Positions 16,198-24,300 of a DNA stretch of 64,000 nt are shown piece after piece. Under the pieces are notes generated by a model. The model was not told where the DNA came from and did not search any database. It saw only the letters and a program-made list of their open reading frames with translations. This stretch comes from Longitalea arenae. GTDB lineage: Bacteria > Bacteroidota > Bacteroidia > Chitinophagales > Chitinophagaceae. The translations under genes and the position numbers were made by a program. Where the stretch lies: contig NZ_JAFFJX010000002.1 of assembly GCF_016924755.1 (NCBI RefSeq), positions 434,001 through 498,000 of the forward strand, in the 5' to 3' direction. The stretch's first letter is position 1. Every line of letters begins with the position of its first letter.

Positions 16198-17082
16198 ATG
16201 TCAGATTACAGGGGGGCATTCATAAACGCGATCATCTTTACAGGGCTTTGCATTATCTGGGGCAGTTCTTTTATTCTTATCAAAGAAGGAATAGCAAATT
16301 TAAGCCCATACCAGGTAGCCACCATCCGCATCCTGAGTGCAGGGCTTGTGTTATTACCGGTTGCTGTACGTGAATGGAAACATATTCCAACTAACAAGCT
16401 GGGTTATGTTTTTCTCTCTGGCCTCCTGGGCAGCTTTTTCCCGGCCTATTTGTTCTGCCTGGCTGAAACAAAGATCGACAGTTCCCTGGCCGGCTTTCTC
16501 AACTCCCTCACGCCTGTTTTTACCATCTTTATTGGTTTATTGTTCTTTGGCCAGGTATTTCAACTGCATAAGCTGGCAGGCGTACTGATCGCTATCAGCG
16601 GCATGCTGGTGTTGCTTTTTGCCAAAGGCAATGTAAGTATGCAGTTCCTTTCCTATGCTTCCTTTGCGTTAGTAGCTACCATATTGTATGGATTGAACAT
16701 TAACCTGGTTGGCCGTCACTTACACGAAACGCCTTCCCTGGCCGTAGTGGCCGTAAGCTTTGCATTGTTGCTGCTTCCCTGTATTATTATTCTTTGGGTG
16801 ACCGGTTACTTTTCGTTACCGCTCGGCGAAAAGCAGGTGCTCTTTTCCAGCGGCGCTTCTGCAGTGCTGGGTATTATGGGCACGGCCGTTGCCACCATTC
16901 TTTTTTATATGCTGATAAAACGGTCGGGCGGCTTGTTTGCCTCGATGGTAACTTATGGCATACCCTTTATTGCGTTAACCTGGGGATTACTGGATGGTGA
17001 AACGATCAATGGCTGGCAGGTGCTTGGACTGATCATCATTCTCGTTGGCGTGTATGTTACTACACGGAAGAAGGGCCGGTAG
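16198..17082 (+). CDS. EamA/DMT-superfamily transporter
   Basis: A 294-residue inner-membrane protein with about ten hydrophobic segments arranged as two EamA repeats (roughly 10-140 and 150-290). The first repeat starts with the typical IIWGSSFILIKEG segment. Family members export amino acids and small metabolites or have unknown substrates; no specific substrate can be read here. Its stop is followed without a gap by a family C octamer array. Confidence 0.88.
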   Translation: MSDYRGAFINAIIFTGLCIIWGSSFILIKEGIANLSPYQVATIRILSAGLVLLPVAVREWKHIPTNKLGYVFLSGLLGSFFPAYLFCLAETKIDSSLAGFLNSLTPVFTIFIGLLFFGQVFQLHKLAGVLIAISGMLVLLFAKGNVSMQFLSYASFALVATILYGLNINLVGRHLHETPSLAVVAVSFALLLLPCIIILWVTGYFSLPLGEKQVLFSSGASAVLGIMGTAVATILFYMLIKRSGGLFASMVTYGIPFIALTWGLLDGETINGWQVLGLIIILVGVYVTTRKKGR

Positions 17083-17250
17083 ATTTCTGATTTCGAGATT
17101 TCTGATTTAGAGATTTCTGATTTCGAGATTTTGAGATTTAGAGATTTTGAGATTTAGAGATTTTGAGATTTAGAGATTTTGAGATTTAGAGATTTTGAGA
17201 TTTACCAGGTATATAAAACCTGAACAGATCACAAAATCTCCATCTCCCAA
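17083..17250. repeat. Family C octamer array with short inverted partner
   Basis: From the base after the EamA stop to 17203 there are about 15 octamers, alternating GAGATTTT and GAGATTTA with CTGATTTC variants at the start. The last part is a regular 16-bp tandem. After a 27-base spacer, ACAAAATCTCCATCTCCC (17231-17248) is the inverted partner. It lies between the convergent EamA and frr genes and may serve as their terminator region. Confidence 0.8.
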
Positions 17251-17269
17251 TTTTTTAATAAAAAGTATG

Positions 17270-17833
17270 TTATACAGTCATGATCTCTTTTTCCTTCGCC
17301 ACCAGGTGTTTATCAACCAGTGATATATAGCGGTCGGTCATTTCCTGGATCCTGGCTTCCGCATCTTTGCAGATATCTTCGCTTAAACCGTTTTTCTGCA
17401 ATTTTTTCACCTGCTCCATCGCATCGCGGCGGATATTACGAATGGCCACTTTTGAATGTTCGCCTTCACTGTGTGATCTTTTCACCAGCTCTCTACGCCT
17501 TTCTTCAGTTAATGGGGGCATAAATAAGCGGATCATAACGCCATCGTTCTGTGGGTTGATGCCGATATTGGCGGCGATAATGGCCCTTTCAATGGGCTGA
17601 AGCATATTTTTTTCCCAGGGCTGAATGGTCAGGGTACGCGCATCGGCCACCGAAATATTTCCTACCTGGTTGATAGGGGTAGGTGTTCCGTAATAATCTA
17701 CAACAATGCCATCTACCAGGTTTGGATTGGCTTTTCCGGCACGTACTTTCACTAACTCTGTTTCCAGGTGACTAATGGCCTTATCCATATTCTCCTGGGC
17801 TGATTCCCTGATTTTATTTAATTCATCTGACAT
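17270..17833 (-). CDS. frr: Ribosome-recycling factor
   Basis: It splits post-termination ribosomes together with EF-G. The length of 187 residues is normal. The sequence shows the family features: an N-terminal helix with MDKAISHLETELVKVRAGKANP, the second domain with YYGTPTPINQVGNI, and the C-terminal helices with RRDAMEQVKKL. The ATG at 17833 is preceded by a minus-strand -7 element at 17856-17863. The usual neighbour pyrH is not upstream here, since wecA-like lies there instead. Confidence 0.96.
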   Translation of the reverse strand: MSDELNKIRESAQENMDKAISHLETELVKVRAGKANPNLVDGIVVDYYGTPTPINQVGNISVADARTLTIQPWEKNMLQPIERAIIAANIGINPQNDGVMIRLFMPPLTEERRRELVKRSHSEGEHSKVAIRNIRRDAMEQVKKLQKNGLSEDICKDAEARIQEMTDRYISLVDKHLVAKEKEIMTV

Positions 17834-17855
17834 AGGAAGAAATATTAAATGCCTG

Positions 17856-17863
17856 CAAACCTA
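17856..17863 (-). promoter_or_regulatory. frr promoter -7 element (TAGGTTTG on minus strand)
   Basis: An exact TAnnTTTG match 23 bases upstream of the frr ATG, read on the minus strand. Confidence 0.5.
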
Positions 17864-17927
17864 CTTAAATTTTTTCGGATGGGAAGGCTCAATAGACAAT
17901 TGGCAATTGGCAATAGACAAGAGACAA

Positions 17928-18064
17928 AGTTACCGGGTACCGGTTTCCGGTTACCGGCGCCCTCATTGCAGATTAATAATTGTAATTCCAGCTTCATGCG
18001 CCTCGGGGGGTGCTCCCTTCCCGGCAACTGGTAACTGGCAACTGGTAACTGGTAACCGGTAACT
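17928..18064. repeat. Convergent family A array pair between frr and the wecA-like gene
   Basis: The left arm 17928-17961 (GTTACCGGGTACCGG and on) and the inverted right arm 18019-18064 (GCAACTGGTAACTGG repeated) flank a spacer of about 57 bases. The right arm runs into the stop codon of the wecA-like gene (stop at 18063-18065). Confidence 0.75.
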
Positions 18065-19196
18065 AATTCTTATGCTCCAATATCGTATCGGTAGTGAGGG
18101 GAACGATCTTGGACGTTTTCAGTTCCCCGTCGGGCGTATCTATGGTTTTGGCAACAAAGAGCCTTGCACGCGGACGTGTATAGTACAAAGCCGCTATACC
18201 TGAGAAGAAAACGATCAATATGGCCAGGATGATCCAGGTGCAACCCAGGTTACGCCCTGCATAAGCGGCCAGTATGAACAATACATTAATGGAAACCAGC
18301 AGTAATGTTATAAAGCGATGTGAAAAACCCCTGTCGAGCAGCAGATGATGAATGTGGTTCCTGTCGGGACTAAAAGGCGAACGGCGGTGGAATGTACGGA
18401 TCGCAAACACCCGTAATGTGTCCATTAAAGGTATAACCAAAATGGCTACACTGATGGCAGGCGATGCAAGTATGGGATAGGCGATATCTGTTTGATTGGC
18501 CACACCAATAAACTTTACCACCAATATCGCGTTTACCAAACCGATCAGCAGGGAACCTGTATCGCCCATGAATATTTTTGCCGGCTGAAAGTTGAAGATC
18601 AGGAAGGCTACCAGGCTGCCTGCCAGTGCAAAGGCAAGGATCGCATAAGGCAGCATGTTAACCTGCAGAAAATAAAATCCGAATACAGTAGAAGCCACTA
18701 ACCCCAATGAACCGGCCAATCCGTCAATTCCGTCGATCAGGTTGAAAGAGTTGATGATCACGATGATGGTGAGATAGGTCAATAGCAGGCTGAACATTTC
18801 AGGCAGTTCATGTATGCCCATAAAGCCATACATGCTTTTGATCTGAATATTACCCTTATAAATGATAAGGAAAGCCGCTAATACCTGGCCAATGAATTTT
18901 TTTATGGGAGATATAACTAAAATATCATCTTTCAACCCAAGGAAGAAGATCACAAATGCAGCTGCAAAATAATATTGAAAGTCAGTAGCGACCTGATATG
19001 GTATAGCTATAAGACATGCTAACATGAACCCGGCGAAGATGCCAAGGCCTCCTAAAGAAGGAATCGGGCTTTGGTGCACTTTTCTTTCGTCAGGAATGTC
19101 AAATAATTTTTTCTGTTCTGCTACGGTTATAATTACCGGAATAGCTAAAAAGGTAATTGCAAATGAAATAGCTATAGAAAATAATACATCAAACAT
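18063..19196 (-). CDS. Undecaprenyl-phosphate sugar-1-phosphate transferase (WecA/TagO/MraY family)
   Basis: A polytopic inner-membrane enzyme that moves a sugar phosphate, most often GlcNAc-1-P, from a UDP-sugar onto undecaprenyl phosphate to start surface polysaccharide synthesis. It has 377 residues and about ten hydrophobic segments. Visible motifs are the early EQKKLFDIPDERKVH, FNLIDGIDGLAGSLG, the Mg-binding FMGDTGSL segment and the HIHHLLLDRGFSH motif. The last motif separates it from MraY, so WecA/TagO-like is preferred. No glycosyltransferase genes are adjacent, so the pathway served (O-antigen, exopolysaccharide or other) is unknown. Confidence 0.9.
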   Translation of the reverse strand: MFDVLFSIAISFAITFLAIPVIITVAEQKKLFDIPDERKVHQSPIPSLGGLGIFAGFMLACLIAIPYQVATDFQYYFAAAFVIFFLGLKDDILVISPIKKFIGQVLAAFLIIYKGNIQIKSMYGFMGIHELPEMFSLLLTYLTIIVIINSFNLIDGIDGLAGSLGLVASTVFGFYFLQVNMLPYAILAFALAGSLVAFLIFNFQPAKIFMGDTGSLLIGLVNAILVVKFIGVANQTDIAYPILASPAISVAILVIPLMDTLRVFAIRTFHRRSPFSPDRNHIHHLLLDRGFSHRFITLLLVSINVLFILAAYAGRNLGCTWIILAILIVFFSGIAALYYTRPRARLFVAKTIDTPDGELKTSKIVPLTTDTILEHKN

Positions 19197-19411
19197 CAGC
19201 CTGATTTTGTGAGTCTTGGAATATGATACGTGCTACCAATCGGGCCGGTTGGGCTCATAAACACAAAGCCTCCGCAAATTACAGCGTATTTTCGGATTTC
19301 CAACTATTAATAACACTTACTTTCGATCCAAAGTAAACCATTGAACAACGCGCTTTGATATAAAAATATTGGGAAAGTTTAATTTGATTTATTGATACAA
19401 AACAATTCCTT

Positions 19412-19419
19412 TAGTTTTG
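19412..19419 (+). promoter_or_regulatory. Transketolase promoter -7 element (TAGTTTTG)
   Basis: An exact TAnnTTTG match 21 bases before the ATG at 19441. TTG at 19392-19394 lies 17 bases upstream and could be the -33 element. It shows that an upstream in-frame TTG at 19417 is not the start. Confidence 0.6.
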
Positions 19420-19440
19420 CAACCAAATTTAAATCTTGCT

Positions 19441-20277
19441 ATGCCAGCTTTAAAGGACATTGCTACACAAATTCGCAGGGATATCGTTCGTATGGTTCAC
19501 GGCTGTGCCAGTGGTCACCCCGGGGGTTCACTGGGCTGTACTGAGTACTTTACTGCATTATATTTTAAGGTAATGCAGCATAATCCACAGTTTTCCATGG
19601 AAGCCCGCAATGAAGATGTATTTATATTATCAAATGGCCATATTTCCCCGGTATTTTATTCTACATTAGCCCGTTCGGGTTATTTCGACGTAAAAGAACT
19701 GGCCACCTTTCGTAAAATAGACTCCCGCTTACAGGGCCATCCTGCTACCCATGAGCATCTGCCTGGCATTCGTATTGCCAGTGGTTCATTGGGCCAGGGT
19801 ATGAGTGTAGCATTGGGTGTTGCTTTATCGAAAAAGCTTAATGGCGAGAACAATATAGTATACTCTTTGCATGGTGATGGTGAGCTGGATGAAGGTCAGA
19901 ACTGGGAAGCGATCATGTTTGCTGCCCACCATAAAGTTGATAACCTGATCGCCACAGTTGACTGGAATGGCCAGCAGATCGATGGTCCAACTGATAAGGT
20001 AATGGCATTGGGCGACCTGGGTGCGAAATTCGCCGCTTTTGGCTGGGATGTTATGCACCTTGACAAAGGCAATGATATCGATGCAGTAGTAGCAGGTCTT
20101 GAACAGGCCAAAGCCCGTACAGGCAAAGGCAAACCTGTTGTTATCTTAATGAGAACGGTAATGGGTGCCGGTGTTGACTTTATGGAAGGTCATCACGAAT
20201 GGCATGGTATTGCTCCTAACGATGAGCAATTAGCTAAAGCATTAGCTCAGCTGCCAGAGACCATTGGTGATTATTAG
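19441..20277 (+). CDS. Transketolase, N-terminal (thiamine-diphosphate) subunit
   Basis: The N-terminal half of a split transketolase, 278 residues. It holds the pyrophosphate-binding half of the active site: SGHPGGSLG near the start, RIASGSLGQGMSVALG, and the ThDP/Mg motif GDGELDEGQNWE ending in VDWN. The reaction moves two-carbon ketol units in the pentose phosphate pathway and needs a C-terminal partner with the pyrimidine-binding domain. That partner is normally encoded right downstream, but here a strong terminator follows and the next gene is an unrelated minus-strand permease. The start is the ATG at 19441, fitted to the promoter at 19412. Confidence 0.9.
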   Translation: MPALKDIATQIRRDIVRMVHGCASGHPGGSLGCTEYFTALYFKVMQHNPQFSMEARNEDVFILSNGHISPVFYSTLARSGYFDVKELATFRKIDSRLQGHPATHEHLPGIRIASGSLGQGMSVALGVALSKKLNGENNIVYSLHGDGELDEGQNWEAIMFAAHHKVDNLIATVDWNGQQIDGPTDKVMALGDLGAKFAAFGWDVMHLDKGNDIDAVVAGLEQAKARTGKGKPVVILMRTVMGAGVDFMEGHHEWHGIAPNDEQLAKALAQLPETIGDY

Positions 20278-20304
20278 TCTTATTAAAGAGATCAAAAATA
20301 TATC

Positions 20305-20337
20305 GACCGTTCGGGTTTACCCTGAACGGTCTTTTTT
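20305..20337 (+). terminator. Intrinsic terminator after transketolase N subunit
   Basis: GACCGTTC (20305-20312) pairs with GAACGGTC (20324-20331), with an inner GGG/CCC extension, followed by TTTTTT. Confidence 0.9.
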
Positions 20338-20388
20338 GTGGGTATTTGTTACGTTGAGATCTAACTTAAACGTTGTACAACTGAGGTA

Positions 20389-21612
20389 TTAACTCCTCAA
20401 CTCAATGGGTTGCAGCGCTGCGCGGCGCGAAGGGAACCAGGAAGCCAGGAAGGCAACCAGTGAAACGGTGATCAATACGAGCAGAAAGTCGGAAGCTACC
20501 AGCTCTACCGGATAATAATCAATTAAAAAAGTACCGCCCTGAATCGCGATCAGCTTGAAGTTCACCTGCGCCCAGCAAAAGAGCAGCGCTAATACCACAC
20601 CTGTTGCTGAACCAATACCAGCCAGTAATAAACCTTCACTTAAAAAGATCTTTTGTATTAAACTGTTGTTGGCGCCCATCGATTTCAGCACCTGTATATC
20701 TTTCTGCTTTTCCAGTACCAGCATGGTCAAACTGCCGATCATGGTGAATGCAGCTACTATGAGCATCAGCGTAAGAATTCCGTAAATAGCCCATTTCTCC
20801 AGGTTCATTACACTATACAAACTCTGATTCTGTTCATATTTTGTCTCCACTTTATAGTTCAATCCTAATTTCTGTTGAATGGCTCTTTGTACCTCATTCG
20901 CATTCACCCCCTGCTGCAGGGCCAGCTCCAGGGCGCTGTATTCATTGGGTCCCAATCCCATCATCAGTTTCATGAACGCCAGATTGGTGATGGCATACTT
21001 GTTATCGATATCCTGTTGTATTAAAAAGGTACCAGCAGTAACGATGCTGGCAGCGGCCAGCGCCTGTGAAGGATCAGCCACATTGTAGTTCATGCCGCGT
21101 TTGAAAGCATACACGGTGAGCGGATATATGAATTTGTCGCTTTCCACACCAACCGCATTTTCAACCCCATTCCCCAATACCAGCGATGGTTCATCGATAT
21201 TACCGGTTTGAAAATTCCCCCTTATCAGTTTCTGTGCTACATCGGTTACCGATTCATATGAGGTATCAACGCCTTTGAGATTTACAGGCACCTGTACATC
21301 ACCATTGATGAGCAATGTCTTTTCTTCTGCCACCAGGCTGTAGGCACGAACACCTTTTAACCCGGCCAGTTCCTGTAATTGCTGCTGCGTAAGTATAATG
21401 GTCTTGCCCGATCTTGCGGAGATCTTAATATCGGGATAGAAAGAAGAATACAATGATTTTACCAGTCCCTCAAAGCCATTGAACACACTCAACACCACAA
21501 TAAACGCAAACGTAATACCCATAACGGCAATAATGCTCACCCATGCTATTACGTTTATGGCATTGGTACTTTTTTTTGCCTTAAAATATCGCCAGGCGAA
21601 GAGGAAGTTCAA
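20389..21612 (-). CDS. FtsX/LolC/E-type ABC transporter permease
   Basis: A 407-residue inner-membrane protein with the LolC/E layout: an N-terminal helix (WVSIIAVMGITFAFIVVLSVFNGF), a large periplasmic domain of about 230 residues, then three helices at the C-terminus, ending LASWFPSRRAAL. The LolCDE complex releases lipoproteins from the inner membrane. Members of the wider FtsX family also work in drug export and cell division, but the segment FNGFEGLVKSLYSSFYPDIKI resembles LolC/E. The ATPase subunit LolD is not in the window. Confidence 0.82.
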   Translation of the reverse strand: MNFLFAWRYFKAKKSTNAINVIAWVSIIAVMGITFAFIVVLSVFNGFEGLVKSLYSSFYPDIKISARSGKTIILTQQQLQELAGLKGVRAYSLVAEEKTLLINGDVQVPVNLKGVDTSYESVTDVAQKLIRGNFQTGNIDEPSLVLGNGVENAVGVESDKFIYPLTVYAFKRGMNYNVADPSQALAAASIVTAGTFLIQQDIDNKYAITNLAFMKLMMGLGPNEYSALELALQQGVNANEVQRAIQQKLGLNYKVETKYEQNQSLYSVMNLEKWAIYGILTLMLIVAAFTMIGSLTMLVLEKQKDIQVLKSMGANNSLIQKIFLSEGLLLAGIGSATGVVLALLFCWAQVNFKLIAIQGGTFLIDYYPVELVASDFLLVLITVSLVAFLASWFPSRRAALQPIELRS

Positions 21613-21674
21613 TAGTATATGTTTGAATTGTGGTTGGTGAGTAGACGTAAATGATCGCCTTTATTTTTCACTAA

Positions 21675-21763
21675 CTGCTACAAGTTCCAGGGTTCAGCGT
21701 ACAGGGCCTCAATTACTGACGTGCCTTATTACCCCTGCAACCTGTACCTTGCAACCTGTAACC
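21675..21763. repeat. Degenerate family A array pair before the rbfA stop
   Basis: The left arm (21675-21705, CTACAAGTTCCAGGGTTCAG and on) is decayed. The right arm (21731-21763, CCTGCAACCTGTACCTTGCAACC) is inverted and clearer, and ends three bases from the rbfA stop. Confidence 0.6.
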
Positions 21764-21765
21764 GC

Positions 21766-22143
21766 CTATTCTTCTTTCCCCGGTTCTTTTCCCGATGGAT
21801 TGATCTTTTTAAACAATTCTTCCATCTTAAACACATGGTCCAGTGTATCGTCGAGAAAGAATTTCAGCTCAGGCATACGCCGTAATTGTTTCGCCACCCG
21901 GCTCGCCAGTTCCCGCTTAATTTCCCAGGCTCTTTCCTCTATCTTTTTCAAAGCCTCCTGCGCATCCTTCACCTGAAAAAAGCTCAGGTAAATGCGGGCT
22001 TCCAGCAGGTCAGGCGTCATCTTTACGGAAGAAATGGATACCATGCCCCCATCGACCATATTCAGCCCCAGTCGCTGAAAAATTAAATTTAATTCTTCAC
22101 TCAATAAACTTCCCACCTGTTTTTGACGTTTCCCTTCTTGCAT
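21766..22143 (-). CDS. rbfA: Ribosome-binding factor A
   Basis: A small KH-fold protein (125 residues) that binds the 30S subunit during late maturation of 16S rRNA. The N-terminal GKRQKQVGSLLSEELNLIFQR, the DLLEARIYLSFF strand and the RMPELKFFLDDTLDH segment near the end fit the family. It is divergent from the ABC exporter. Confidence 0.93.
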   Translation of the reverse strand: MQEGKRQKQVGSLLSEELNLIFQRLGLNMVDGGMVSISSVKMTPDLLEARIYLSFFQVKDAQEALKKIEERAWEIKRELASRVAKQLRRMPELKFFLDDTLDHVFKMEELFKKINPSGKEPGKEE

Positions 22144-22211
22144 TTCCTTAACGGTTTAATAGCCGTAAAATTAGTTACTTTGCACCGTTTACTCATTATT
22201 TTAACTGATTC

Positions 22212-24029
22212 ATGAAGCGATTTTCAAGGATTTTCTTTTACCTCCGCAATCAGAAGGGAAAAATTCTATTATACGTAGTTTTCAACCTGTTATCCGTTCT
22301 TTTCTCCCTGGTTTCGCTGGCGATGCTGGCCCCTTTTCTAAAACTCCTGTTTTCCAAGGAAGCCCCTGTTACCGAAAGGCCAGTGTGGGTGTTCAACTCC
22401 GATGGTGTAATGGCCCAGTTGAAATACGGACTTTCCTACCTCATTATCAATTATGGATATGCCCAGGCCCTGGCTGCCGTATGCCTTGTGATCATATTTT
22501 CCATCTTATTCAAGAACCTATTCTTATACCTCAGTTACCGTACGCTTATTCCCATGCGAAACCGGGTTATGACCAATTTCAGGGAAGACCTGTACGATAA
22601 GATCCTCATCCTGCCGGTAAGTTATTTTACCGACCAACGCAAGGGTGATATGATGTCGCGCATGAGTAACGATATGAACGAAATTGAATGGTGCGTTATT
22701 GGTACACTGGAAGGATTGATCAAAGACCCGCTGAATATCCTGATAGTACTGTGTGCGCTTATTTTCCTCAGCCCCATGTTATCTCTTGTTATGCTGGTGC
22801 TGCTGCCCATCGCCGGGTTTATCCTGGGCCGGGTAAGCCGCTCGCTGAAAAGACAATCAGGCGAAGCGCAGGAACAACAGGGTTTGTTATTAAGTACGCT
22901 CGATGAAACCCTCGGCGGCCTGCGGGTAGTGAAGGCTTTTAATGCCGAGAAACTGATGCGTAACCGTTTTGTGAGCACCAATAACCTGTTGAACAAACTG
23001 CGCATCCAGATGGCCTTTAAACGCGACCTGGCCTCGCCCATGTCGGAGTTCTTGGGGGTCATGATCTTTTGTTCTATCCTGCTGATCGGCGGTCAGTTCG
23101 TTTTTGTTGGAAAACTGCTGCAACCGGAAGCGTTCATTACTTATCTTACTTTGTTCTACCAGATCATACAGCCATCCAAATCGCTTTCCCAGGCTTTTTA
23201 TAATATGCGCCGCGGCGCTGCAGCCATCGAACGGATAGAAAGTGTACTGGGAGCGCCCCTGGCCGTTAAAGAGGCTGATACGCCCCGTCACCTGCATGCT
23301 TTTGAGAAGAAGATCGAGTTCAGGAACGTTACTTTCAAATACGACGATGTAACTATTCTCGATAACATCAACCTTATTATTGAAAAAGGTAAAACAGTTG
23401 CCCTGGTAGGCTCATCAGGGGCCGGCAAAAGCACCCTGGCCGATCTGATCCCCCGCTTTCATGATGCCACCACCGGTGAACTGTTGATCGATGGCATCAA
23501 CATCAAAGAGTACTCTTTATTGTCGTTACGCGACCAAATGGGTATCGTTACCCAGGAGCCCATCCTGTTCAATGATACCATTGCGGCCAATATTGCCCTG
23601 GGCAACCCGGTGGCCAATATCGCCGAAATTGAACAGGCCGCCCGCGTGGCCAATGCGCACGACTTCATTATGCAGAAAGAAGAGAATTATCAAACCAATA
23701 TCGGCGACCGCGGCAGCAAACTGAGTGGTGGCGAACGCCAGCGGGTAACCATTGCGCGGGCGGTTCTCAAGAACCCGCCCATTCTTATTCTCGATGAAGC
23801 CACTTCTTCCCTCGATACAGAAAGCGAGCGCCTGGTTCAGGATGCCATTAATAAGATGATGGCCAACCGTACCAGCATTGTGATCGCGCACCGGTTAAGC
23901 ACCATTCGCCATGCCGATGAGATCATAGTGCTGCAAAAAGGAAAGATCGTTGAACGTGGTACGCACGATAACCTGATAGCCCAAAATGGTTTTTATAAGA
24001 AGCTGGTTGATATGCAGGAGGTGAAGTAA
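22212..24029 (+). CDS. MsbA-like ABC exporter (fused permease and ATPase)
   Basis: A 605-residue half-transporter that works as a dimer. Six transmembrane helices occupy about residues 1-330 and the nucleotide-binding domain the rest: Walker A GSSGAGKST, Q-loop VTQEP, signature LSGGERQRV, Walker B ILILDEATSSLDTE, H-loop IVIAHRL. The domain order and charge pattern are those of MsbA lipid flippases, but multidrug or peptide exporters cannot be excluded. A variant -7 element (TACTTTG, 22176-22182) is about 30 bases upstream. Confidence 0.87.
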   Translation: MKRFSRIFFYLRNQKGKILLYVVFNLLSVLFSLVSLAMLAPFLKLLFSKEAPVTERPVWVFNSDGVMAQLKYGLSYLIINYGYAQALAAVCLVIIFSILFKNLFLYLSYRTLIPMRNRVMTNFREDLYDKILILPVSYFTDQRKGDMMSRMSNDMNEIEWCVIGTLEGLIKDPLNILIVLCALIFLSPMLSLVMLVLLPIAGFILGRVSRSLKRQSGEAQEQQGLLLSTLDETLGGLRVVKAFNAEKLMRNRFVSTNNLLNKLRIQMAFKRDLASPMSEFLGVMIFCSILLIGGQFVFVGKLLQPEAFITYLTLFYQIIQPSKSLSQAFYNMRRGAAAIERIESVLGAPLAVKEADTPRHLHAFEKKIEFRNVTFKYDDVTILDNINLIIEKGKTVALVGSSGAGKSTLADLIPRFHDATTGELLIDGINIKEYSLLSLRDQMGIVTQEPILFNDTIAANIALGNPVANIAEIEQAARVANAHDFIMQKEENYQTNIGDRGSKLSGGERQRVTIARAVLKNPPILILDEATSSLDTESERLVQDAINKMMANRTSIVIAHRLSTIRHADEIIVLQKGKIVERGTHDNLIAQNGFYKKLVDMQEVK

Positions 24030-24030
24030 G

Positions 24031-24190
24031 TACCTGGGTGCCGGTTACCAGTTACCGGTTGCCGGTTGCCAATTACCAGTTACCGGTTACCAGTTACCGG
24101 TTACCAGTTACCAGGCGTCAACGGCAGGGCAAGTATGGCAGCAACCATCAGAACTTTCAGGCCCGGTAACCGGTAACTGGTAACCGGCGA
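24031..24190. repeat. Large convergent family A array pair after the ABC exporter
   Basis: The left arm 24031-24115 holds about 12 heptamers (ACCAGTT and ACCGGTT alternating) starting two bases after the stop codon. The right arm 24161-24190 is inverted (CCGGTAACCGGTAACTGGTAA). The spacer is about 45 bases. It is among the best-preserved pairs in the window. The rest up to 24300 shows nothing further. Confidence 0.8.
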
Positions 24191-24300
24191 CGCTGCCTTT
24201 TCCATTTGCCAGTCGTCAATTGGTTCAACCACTCACCCTTCAAACCTTATCCAAGTTATCTAAATAGCTAATTTTCTATCCTAAACAATAAAATCGCTAC

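Noticed and set aside
16801-16826. Family A repeat inside the EamA gene
   Set aside because: A single ACCGGTTACTT-like match that encodes ordinary transmembrane sequence, so chance is the better explanation.
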